A DNA stretch of 64,000 nucleotides, taken from positions 29,377,371-29,441,370 of the forward strand of contig CM046859.1 in NCBI GenBank assembly GCA_025617745.1, in the 5' to 3' direction. The stretch is from Heliocidaris erythrogramma (lineage: Eukaryota; Echinodermata; Echinoidea; Camarodonta; Echinometridae). The notes under the pieces are model-generated. The model made no database searches, was not told the origin of the DNA, and saw nothing but the letters and a program-made list of their open reading frames with translations. Positions 55,009 through 64,000 of the stretch are shown here, piece after piece (positions within the stretch are counted from its first letter, which is position 1; every line of letters starts with the position of its first letter). A program made the position numbers and the translations under genes.

Positions 55009-58000
55009 TCAATGATGTCCACCTCCTTCGGAGTGCTGTTGGTAAAAAGAAAGTTAGGAACCAAAAAAGAAAACTGTTTGAATAGTGATCACAAACCGCA
55101 AAAAGCTCAATTGAATCCATGCATTGTAAATACACAGATACATGTCAGAATTTTCTATATTTTTCTCTGATTATGTAAAGCACTTCTATATAAGTTTGAG
55201 AAATAGCTATCTACTTGGCTTCAACTCAAGGTCTCCTATTCAATGAATACCTCCCCTCTAAAGTTACAATCACAGTACTACATGTACTTCAGTAGTACTG
55301 TACTTGAATTGGAAAAATGGTTGCATGTCATTTTTCTGAAGGTTCATAATTACAAAATTTAAAGTTCGTTTTGCTAAAGATTTGTTTTTCCGAAGGTTCA
55401 TCATTCCAAAAGGTTTGCTATTCTGAAGTTTGTTACTACGAAGTTTTGTAATTCTGAAGGCTTGTAAATCCGAAAATGAAAAAGGGTTCATAATTCTAAA
55501 TATGAAACAGGGTTCTTAATTCAAAAAATGAAATGAGGTCCACAATTCCATAGGTTCTAGATTTTGAAATGCAATGGAACCGATATCATTTTTCAGAATT
55601 ACAAAATTTCAGAATTATGAACTACTTCCTTTTCAAAATATGGAACATTATTTTATTTTCAAAATTACAAATCTTCGCAATAAATGAACCTCTAGAATAA
55701 CAAACCTGCGAAATAATAAAAAAAATGTTTGGAAAAACAAACAAAATTAGTATTACCCAAATTTACCTCCAGAAAAATCACACACTGGTCATAAAATGTG
55801 TAATATCCTCCGAGACTAATTAAAAAAACCAAATAATCTACTAAAATACTTCCATTTTTAGGCAATTGCACATATGCACAGTTGTACGTAAAAATCAAGG
55901 GTATAATGCTGGTAGTATGTGGCATGTCGCTGCATGACCTGGACAAAGCACTATGGTAGTTTGTCATACAATGCATTAGTAAAAATAGTACAAGGTGATG
56001 TAGATATGGACTGCAATATGTAATATCAATTGTATCCACCAACTGACTTCAGAGACCAGCGACGGGGCTGAGACCTAACTTGGTCTCAAATTTTCAGTAT
56101 CTTGGTCTTGGTCTTGAATCCGAGCCCTATCTGAAACGAATGTAATCATAAGTTTCCTCCTGGTCTTGGGCCTGGGACCCCTGGTCTCGATGACAACACT
56201 ATAAGAGACATTTGTTGTGCAGCAAATGAAACTTGTGTCCTACTTTTGGCCGACTGCTTGCTCGCTTTACACCTCCCTCGACTGCAAATTGCGTGCTACA
56301 ACACACAAAAATTAAATCTTAACTGCTCCCATTCAAGCTGATTTCTCACTTTTGCTTGCTCGTTATAATGGGAATGATTAGCAATCTCTTTGTTTTAGAG
56401 GCACAAGATTTAGCTCTTTATAGCCGACCTCGCTATAAAGGTTTCTGCTGCCACAGAATTACACGCACATAAATTTGGGACCGTGACAATACTCTCTTTA
56501 TGTCGAGTTTCCCCTGTATCTCTTTATAGAAGTAATATCTGAAGCCTCTATTTTGAATATAGCATAACGGCATGGAACCTTAACATAGAGAGCAAAATAT
56601 ATTTGGGTGACAGGTATACTTTAATTGGATTTGGTTGATGTATTCTTACCAGAGGGTTCTCAGGAAACTCGGCTCGCTTTGCAGTGACAATAAATCCAGG
56701 TTGTGTCTGTAAAAAAAATAATAAAAGTTTTGTTTTAGCAATTATCCACCGTAGGGAAAACTCTTTTAAAGGGTAATCCGACCTTGGTAATAAGATGATT
56801 TGTGTGAAGGCAGAAAATAAAGAAAAACAGGATGGTGAAAATTTGAAAGATATTGGAGAAGGAATGAGAAAGTTATGGATGTTTGAAAAATGAGATCACT
56901 AAATCTATGCGAATCTCAAATTGGCAATTTGGTGAGTTGATTGTGACATATGGGCAGTCAACTCTCCCATTTGTTGTACACTAAAATTATTAATTTGCGG
57001 TTTTCTCCTAATCTCCATTTCCCTCTGGGCAGTACTCAAAATATATTGTATATAGCATCATTATATTCCTTGAATGCTTTAGCGCCTATCATGGCATCTG
57101 GGCTAAAGCCGGTGTAATAACATGATACTTTGCATAGTAGAGTATATTTGTATAGTAGCTGCACTACATAAATAAATGGACAATATTATTACAACTTTTG
57201 AAAATTCATAACCTTATGGCTGGTCTGATTCCATTCAAACTTTCATCACTCTGCTTCTCTGATTTATCTTCTTTCTTTAAGAACAACTTGCCATTAAGAT
57301 TGAATTGCCCTTTAACTATTAGCTGATCTTATGTGTACTATAATCTAAATTGTATGAATGTACAGACAAATCTTGCAATGACAAAGTTGCTTATAGCAAA
57401 ATATTGCAAATGGCACAATAACATGCAAATCCAAATTTTGCATAGCCTTTTGGTATATGCAGAAGCACTGAAAACAACTTGTACATTCCAGAAGACGAAC
57501 ATTTTGTTTTTTAAAATGTTATATCTCTCTGAACAATCAGACTTAAATAAAAGAGAGATTCTGTTGTCTCTAAATACCTCCGAGTTCCACTTTTTTGTCA
57601 AAGCAGGGCTTCGCACTTAATATTTTTTTGAAGGGCATCAGGATATCCGATTGGAATATCTGTTGGCATGAGCTCCATGTTAATATTTGAAAATTTTTTT
57701 TTTTTTTTTTTTTTGGGGGGGGGGGGGGGTCGGGACATAGATTTTGGACACCCATGTTAGGGTCAAACTCTGCCAAAAGTACTTCAAGAAGGCTCATTCA
57801 GACAAGCAGGAACTGCTTCATAAAAGGTGATGTGGCTAAATAAACTAATATGAACATGGTAAACTTCACATTTCTGCATCTTATGACAGAAATTACCCAC
57901 ATTGCATGCAGCTTTTACCCGGTACCCCCTCCCCCCATATTGCCTCTTGTCTCCTAATTCATATATTGGTTGCTATGCTGATTCAGTTAAATCCAAACCC

Positions 58001-61000
58001 AATGCTTGGTCTAAAGTCATGTTTGACAATTTTTAAGGAAATCTTAGCCGTTCCTAAGTTTGTTAAAACTCCACTTTAGACCCAAGGCCAGGTTTAAATT
58101 TTAGCAGAATTTAGGCAATAACACTTTGCTTGAATGGTCTTTTTAGGCAGGCTACGGAATCAAGTGTGAATTGGATTTCATAACCGACATCAATACTTAC
58201 TGCTAAATGGTACTTGACTACATAGTGGGTGATCCAGACTGGAAGAACGAACCATTTGAAGTAGACTCCACCTTTCCAGAGAAGGGGTCGTAACCTATTG
58301 CCCTGTAGGTGAAGAACAAAGCGGAAAAGCCACACAATCAGATAAAAAGCTTCACATAATATCAAAGAGTACGCGAGTGGAATGCAATCTACAAGCTTGC
58401 TTTTTAGCAGTCCACTCAGTTTCCAAAAGTAACTTAATTCTGTTCAAGGTTTTATATGTTTGTCATTTGCAGTTACCCATACGATAATTAGTTCGAATCA
58501 TTTGTATTAACTTTGTAAATATTATTTGAATTATGTTGTATTTATATTATTGTTTGGAAATGAAAATAAATGAAATGAAATGAAATGAAAGATGTCCATA
58601 TGGTGCTCCGACATACGCTCCATGGTATCTTTACGTCAAATACATCTAGGGTTAGTGTTAGGATTGCAATCAATTGGGTTTTAGGTCAAGTTTAGGGTTA
58701 GGGTTAGATACAGTGTTTGGTCCAGAGGCAAAGTCCAGGGCCCGTATTCCATTCAATACTTACGAATGAAATATGAGTAGTTTACTTAGTTTTCCGCCGA
58801 GATAAAATACTTGAGCAATTTTGGTATTCAGTTGAAAATTTTGGCTAAGTATGAATGAATTAATGAATGAATGAATTTATTACCATTTCTAAAACAATAT
58901 ATGAAACATATTTACAAGGCATTTACAAATGTGAATGGTAATGGGAGACCACGAAATAGCTGAAATGGCTAATGAATATGTGGTTCCCTGACAAAAATTA
59001 TGTAAATGTGATATAATTAAAGACTACGTAAAACACTAATTAAATTTTAAGAATACAAATACTCTACAAATTAAGGTCTTACAATAATCAGTAAAAACTG
59101 TACATACTGGCAAGAAGAGTATGTATATACACACACGCAATCAACATCAATAAAAGCAAAAACAAAAGTTTGTTCATTGAGTGTAAACAAAAGTTTGTTC
59201 ATTGAGTGTAAACAAAATACCTGTATCTATAAAATTATAGGTTATATTCACAAATACCAAGGGGGGGGGGGGGGGGGGAACAAAACAAAACAAAACACAC
59301 ACAAAAAAACAACAAACAAACAAACAAAAAAGTGATACATCACTCTAGATATTCCATTAGCATCATTTTCCTTAACTTCCTACAAAATGTTTTGACAGAC
59401 CGTTTCTCTTTAATATCTAAGGGCAATGAATTCCATATTCTAGAACCGTAGAATGAAATTGACCTCTTTCCATGCTCAGTCTTTACTTTTGGTAAAATGA
59501 GACTTTTGCTATCTTTTTGTCTCGTATGATACCTGTGATCGAAAAACTGGCAATATTCATATACAGAATGGGGAAGTTGTTGATGTATTAACTTATACAT
59601 GAAGGTAGCTGTTTGAAACCTGTGAAACTTGTAAATATTTAAGATTTTCAAAGCGAGAAATAAAGGCGCAGACGGTGTCATAAATCCACTAAAGGTAATA
59701 GCCCTAACAATCATTTTCTGTATAATGAATATTCTGTCAACAAATGAACTATACGCACATCCCCATACTTCAAGGCCATAGGAAATGTGTGGCTGAACAA
59801 AAGAATGATACAACAATAATAGTATGTAACGTGGAACAAGGTGCCTCAACCGATACATAATTCCAACTTTTTTGCGGAGCACTGTACATGTTCTATTTAT
59901 ATGATTCTTCCAGGTTAAATAATTATCAATGTGAATCCCAACAAAGGATGCAACTTCAACCTCATTCAGAATGTGGCCCTTCATTTTGATCAAACCTTCC
60001 GTATTTACCCGTTTTCTTTTGGATTTAATCACCATATAATTTGTTTTATTGTTATTTTATTTGCATCACACCAATCACTTATATAAGTCAAATTTTTGGT
60101 AATGTCTGATAAATCAATGTTTACTTGATTGGAGGGAAATGCATGGGAAATATTTGAATCATCTGCAAATAGTCTGAAATTAAAATAGGTAGATGATTTA
60201 GGTAAGTCATTAATGTATATTAAAAACAGAGTTGGTCCCAAGACAGATCCTTGAGGAACCCCACATACAATTGGTGAAAGCGAGGAAGTTGCACCATTGT
60301 GGTGTACATATTGAAACCTATAATGCAAGTAATCTCTAAACCATTTCAATGCGAGTCCACGAACACCATAATTCTGTAGTTTAGATAATAATATAGTGTG
60401 ATTGATAGTATCAAAAGCTTTCGCAAAATCAATGAAAATACCAACAGTTGTTCTTCCTTCATCTTGATAATGTATCAGTTGATTTATCAAGTTTATTACT
60501 GATAGTTTGGTACTATACTTTTCCCTGAAACCATATTGATGCTTATACAATATGCTGTTTCTTTCCAGGAAACTCACCAAGCGATTATTAACCAATTTTT
60601 CAAAAATCTTACTTAAAACTGGTAAAACCGATATGGGTCTATAATTACCTGGTTGATTTTTGGCACCCTTTTTAAAGACTGGACTCACTTTCGCAATTTT
60701 CATTGAATTTGGAAATTGGCCTGATTGTAATGATAAGTTGAATACAAATGAAAGTGGCTGAGATATATAGTCAGCACCATCACAAATAAGGTTCATCGGG
60801 ATATTATCATGCCCACACGCCTTTTTTCTATCAGAGTCTTTCAACACATTTTCTATTTCATTCTTAGTAATTGGAAGCCAGAAAAACGATTCTTGAACAG
60901 GATCACATAGATAATGATCAAATTTCATATTGGCGTTCTGGATTTGTTGAGCTAAATTATGACCAACATTAACAAAGAAATCATTAAAAATTTCAGCAAC

Positions 61001-62970
61001 TTCTTTAGGGTTATTTGATTCACGCTGTACACCATTTATATCATAGTTTAATTTCTCCACTGATGCTTTGCTACCATCTTGTCTACCTAATAATTCATTG
61101 ATTGTATTCCAAGTTTTACAAGCATTACCTTTGTGCTTCTGGAATAAGTTCCCATAATGTATTTGTTTTGCCTTACGCAAAGTTGTTGTTAACATATTTC
61201 TATATTTCTTATACTTTAAATGCACATCAGGATCAAAGTTTGATTTGAGAACCTTAGAGTACAGTCGATGCTTTGTCTTAATCGATTTGTGAATTGCCTT
61301 TGTTATCCACGGTTTAGAATGTATTTTAGAATAAGATTTTGTAACAAGTGGTGCATGCTTATTACAAGTTTTCATGAACAGAGCGAGAAACTTTGAGTAT
61401 GCTTTATCAACTTCTTTACATTCATATACCTCATTCCAAGGTAGAGTACAGCATCTACTGTGACGCATTTATTGCGCATGATTTTGGACAGGATATGTGA
61501 CGTCACAATGGATATCGGTAAGCATTTTTCCTCAAAGTCGACTTGCCAAAGTAAAGTGCTTAAATTTGATCTGAATACAAGTTAAGCCAGTTTACTTAGC
61601 AAAGCCAAATGCTATTCTGTAAACGTGGAATATTTCGCGGTGTGGTAATTTTTCGCGAAAATAAAAAAAAACGCAAATATTTTTGCTTATATATTCTTTG
61701 GCCCATGAGCCTAGCACGTCGGCAAAAATAAAAACGTGAAATTCACCTTACTTAAAAATTAATCGCGTGAAAATTTCCACTTTTATAGTTATGCGCGTTT
61801 TGATTTGAATACCGCCCCAGGGCAATTTTTGCCGCAGCATGTTTCATACATGCACATTCGTCCATATATATCCTATCATACATACTCATGGGCATACATT
61901 GTGTGCGGGCATGCCAGTATCCGATCACCGGGGGTAATAATAATGACTACCTGTTATTATTAAGCGCTTAGAGACATCGTCGATGTATTAGGCGCTATAT
62001 AAAAGTGGAATATTATTATTATTATTATTATCAGTAGGCCTGTCTATTCTTAGCTTCTTACTAAGAACGGATCCTAAGTAGATGGAAGCTCGCTACACCT
62101 TCCAACACTACTTCAATTTAGTACTTCTGAAAGGCACTGGTTGGGCTGGTGAGTAACTTGAGCTTTGAATTAACCCATTGCCCACAGGAACCGGGTGGTT
62201 CCTGTAGTAAACCTATGGGAACTACATGTAGAAAATTCAGTACTGTAAACGCGGAATCTTTCGCACGTTTCGCGTGGCATGACATTATTGCGAAAATAAA
62301 AATATGTGAATATTTTAGTTCATGTATTCTTTTGCCCATGAGCCCAGCGCGTCTGCGAAATTAAAACACGTGAAATTCACCGTACTCGACGAGGCAAAAA
62401 TTGTGCTGGGATAAATTGCCTTGTGGTTGGTGTTGTTTCTTTTCCTTTTGTAAGCTAAGTCTCCGAAATGGGAGAGAGTGTCCAATATCAGCCGTCCGCC
62501 TCTAGCCTACTGACATTGACTGAGTGATGCCAAGCAAAACTCCTCTCTCGTATCGTAGCTGTAACACCATCTGTGCACCCGTCCCTAGTCCCTAACCCTG
62601 ACTGATTTACCCCTTTTAGGGATGTTGGCCAGTATCTGCAGGAAGACAGAATCTAAGTAATTCATAACGTTAAACAGGCATGACAGGTTAAACTTAAAGA
62701 TCGACTCACAGTCAACCTGTCGATGGGGTTCAGCATCTGCCGGAATGGCTCTCGGAGCCGCTCAAGAAAGGGATTCCTCGGCCTCCATTCGGGTCTTGGT
62801 TCACTTGGATGAAGCTCTTGATCCCTCAGCCAATTTCTCCTACGTAGCCTCTCTTCTCCTACCCATTTTTCTAGAACATAATCACCCTTTGCCCACTCAG
62901 GAAGAGCGGGAGTTTTGCCTGCAGGAGGCCGTCTATCCGGACGAGACAGCGATCGTATGGGATTCGCCAT
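55009..62970 (-). CDS. NDUFB6: NADH:ubiquinone oxidoreductase subunit B6 (complex I B17), 4 coding exons
   Basis: Coding exons: 62970-62710, 58302-58201, 56706-56650, 55035-55009, giving 148 aa with uninterrupted phase; human NDUFB6 is 128 aa. Exon 1 contains [19 protein letters not shown], matching the family block LRRRWLKDQELSPREP. Exon 2 encodes the single membrane segment, [20 protein letters not shown], matching VFTHVLVPVWIIHYYMKYH. Exon 3 reads [19 protein letters not shown]. Exon 4 is a 27-nt end with HSEGGGHH and stop, echoing the human DQHH terminus. The start ATG lies in an AAGATGGCG context. This is an accessory subunit of the complex I membrane arm in the inner mitochondrial membrane. 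Intron 1 (4.4 kb) holds a LINE in the same orientation. The exon 1 donor is taken as ACT|GTGAGT; an upstream GACAG|GTTGAC is weaker. Confidence 0.92.
55300..55690. repeat. Degenerate short-unit repeat (TTCxGAAGGTTCATAATT)
   Basis: Many imperfect copies of a unit of about 22-26 bp built from GAAGGTTCATAATTC, with complementary versions toward the right end (GAACC, CGCAATAAATGAACC). It lies in NDUFB6 intron 3 and has no coding value. Confidence 0.7.
56310..56520. mobile_element. Relic related to 8165-9175 (reverse orientation)
   Basis: Shares AGCCGACCTCGCTATAAAGG, AGAGGCACAAGATT and the terminal GTCGAGTTTCCCCTGTAT with the 8165 relic. NDUFB6 intron 3. Confidence 0.55.
56766..57315. mobile_element. 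TTAA-flanked MITE with AGGGTAATCC ends
   Basis: TTAA at both ends, with AGGGTAATCCGACC on the left and ATTGAATTGCCCT on the right. About 550 bp, A/T-rich, non-coding. NDUFB6 intron 2. Confidence 0.7.
57694..57729. repeat. Poly-T / poly-G tract
   Basis: About 20 T followed directly by about 16 G, in NDUFB6 intron 2. Confidence 0.9.
58420..58590 (+). mobile_element. LINE 3'-end-like fragment with (GAAAT)n tail
   Basis: TATTATTGTTTGGAAATGAA followed by several AATGA units resembles the 3' UTR end and tail of CR1/L2-group LINEs. No coding part is attached. NDUFB6 intron 1. Confidence 0.4.
58852..61490 (-). mobile_element. 5'-truncated LINE (CR1/L2/Daphne-type group), reverse transcriptase
   Basis: A reverse-transcriptase frame spans 61468-60029. 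Fingers and palm motifs include [62 protein letters not shown] and the catalytic FADD box. The C-terminal thumb and tail continue at 60035-59340 in another frame ([23 protein letters not shown]), so one frameshift lies near 60030-60060. The endonuclease domain is missing and the frame begins within the linker ([14 protein letters not shown]). A 3' UTR of about 480 bp with a G run (59261-59278) ends in (ATTC)n at 58852-58876. Same strand as NDUFB6, within its intron 1. Exact subfamily not resolved. Confidence 0.88.
59261..59278. repeat. Poly-G tract in LINE 3' UTR
   Basis: About 18 G on the plus strand, followed by an AACAAAACA-rich stretch. Confidence 0.9.
61612..61830. repeat. TTTCGCGAAAATAAA dispersed repeat, copy 1
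   Basis: Shares TCTGTAAACG, TTTCGC, GCGAAAATAAA, GCCCATGAGC and ACGTGAAATTCACC with 62236-62400. NDUFB6 intron 1. Related CGCGAAAGTTT motifs recur near 35210-35370. Confidence 0.65.
61952..62031 (+). repeat. SINE-tail-like fragment with (ATT)n
   Basis: AAGCGCTTAGAGACATCGTC, then GGCGCTATATAAAAGTGGAA and (TTA)n. The GCGCTATATAAA motif also ends the SINE at 27755. NDUFB6 intron 1. Confidence 0.55.
62236..62400. repeat. TTTCGCGAAAATAAA dispersed repeat, copy 2
   Basis: Second copy of the repeat at 61612-61830, 400 bp away in the same orientation. NDUFB6 intron 1. Confidence 0.65.
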
Positions 62971-63225
62971 CTTTCCTTCAACAAAACTGAGGTTAATAAA
63001 AATGTAACCACGAGATGGCGCTGTTCATAAAAGCTTGCTTGAAAAAGACAGCAGCATGCAACTAACTACATGTACATGTAGTTCAGACGCAATTTTTTCT
63101 TGCACCTTGTAAATTATTGGCACATACACCCTACCCTTAAGACATACACACTATATCTCATAAAGTTCTGCAAGAAGTTCTTGAAGGAAGCAGACTACTC
63201 CTGAGAGGAAGAAGAGATGAGCTGC

Positions 63226-63393
63226 CAGGGGCGGATACAGGATTTTCAAAAAGGGGGCGCACGCTGAGGAACCCTCCGTTTGACGAAGCCAAACGGCCAT
63301 CTAGGGGGTCCGGGGGCATACTTTGTCAGACAAAACGGGGGGGGGGGCACACCCCCCTTGCGCCCCCCCCCCCCCCCTCTGGATCCGCGCCTG
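63226..63393. mobile_element. CAGGGGCGGAT-type MITE
   Basis: Starts CAGGGGCGGATACAGGATTT and ends GGATCCGCGCCTG, with GCTGC repeated on both sides. It contains G and C runs (63338-63377). Same end type as 25771-25899. It lies upstream of NDUFB6. Confidence 0.65.
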
Positions 63394-64000
63394 GCTGCTC
63401 AGTGATCTCTACGTTAAAAAAAAAATATGTAGAGATCAGTGCTCGATGTCACTCTCCCCCTTCTCTTTTTAAGGATCTTTGCCCAGGCATTCAACTTTTA
63501 TTTTTTAATATTTCATTTCCACCTATAATTTTGTATTATTTGTTTTCCTTATCCCTTTTTCTATCTTTCCTTTGAAGTTTAAAAACATGTTTTGGCCCTT
63601 TCTGAAACTTCTCTTTTTACTGATATCTTTCCCCGATTCTGTGATTGAACACCAAAAGCTTCTCATCTGTTTTCATCTTTCCCTATACAATTCTATTCAT
63701 TTTCAGTCTTATAGGCTGTCAAATCATGAGATTTGCCATTAGTTTTTGAACGATTTGGTCATGTAATTAAATTGGTCAATTTGTGATCGATTTGTCACAA
63801 TGCGGATAGAGAGCATCCTGCCAAAAACGTCCAGTATCTCTTTTTTCTTTGCAAGATAACCATCAGTTCTTTTCAGAATTGTGTAGAATACTGTAGTTCA
63901 TTAACTACTCCAACTCGAGTTCTTTTTAGAACTGGATCCTTTCCATGAAAAAATATTCTACTCCTCTATAGTAAGCACTACCTGATGCATGGTATTACCA
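63394..64000. other. AT-rich flank without recognised features
   Basis: A short hairpin (TGATCTCTACGTT and TATGTAGAGATCA, about 63401-63438) is the only structure noted. No coding exon is seen on either strand. Confidence 0.5.

Noticed and set aside
55692-56042. 116-aa minus-strand frame in NDUFB6 intron 3
   Set aside because: AT-rich, hydrophobic by composition, no recognised motif, and bypassed by the phase-consistent NDUFB6 exon model.

Overview
The window is animal nuclear DNA. It is AT-rich, has spliced genes with GT-AG introns and many short transposon relics, and holds three complete protein-coding genes. The gene set, the dense short inverted-repeat elements and the tRNA-derived SINE suggest a marine invertebrate. 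I favour a deuterostome such as an echinoderm, but the sequence alone does not settle this. All exon models were built by eye from splice consensus, phase continuity and remembered family sequence.

Layout. (1) About 1-14862, minus strand: a MIER1-type chromatin co-repressor (ELM2-SANT) in 10 coding exons, about 530 aa, with a long 3' UTR running toward position 1. (2) 14863-15190: a compact divergent promoter with a CCAAT box, an E-box/CRE-like motif and an RFX X-box-like site. (3) About 15190-53925, plus strand: DNAI4 (WDR78), an axonemal dynein intermediate chain with seven WD40 blades, 22 coding exons, 836 aa. MIER1 and DNAI4 are also head-to-head neighbours in human, so this is old microsynteny. 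(4) 55009-62970, minus strand and convergent with DNAI4: NDUFB6 (complex I subunit B17) in 4 coding exons, 148 aa. Its first intron carries a 5'-truncated LINE of the CR1/L2/Daphne group. (5) 62971-64000: upstream flank with a hAT-like inverted-repeat element.

The most striking accessory content is five copies, all in the same orientation, of one non-autonomous Helitron-like (Helentron/HINE-type) element inside DNAI4 introns. Each has a 5' hairpin, a matching subterminal inverted repeat near the 3' end, a 3' hairpin followed by a CTAG end, insertion between two T residues, and a body made of tandem units of about 148 bp. Nearly every unit carries a DR1-type nuclear-receptor motif (GGGTCAAAGGTCA) or a one- or two-base variant. 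Other elements include TTAA-flanked piggyBac-like MITEs, a GGGCCC-TIR MITE family with a recombinant copy, a large fold-back element in DNAI4 intron 1, and nested insertions with clear target duplications.

The three genes do not form a functional pathway. They are a chromatin regulator, a motile-cilium motor subunit and a respiratory-chain subunit that lie side by side.
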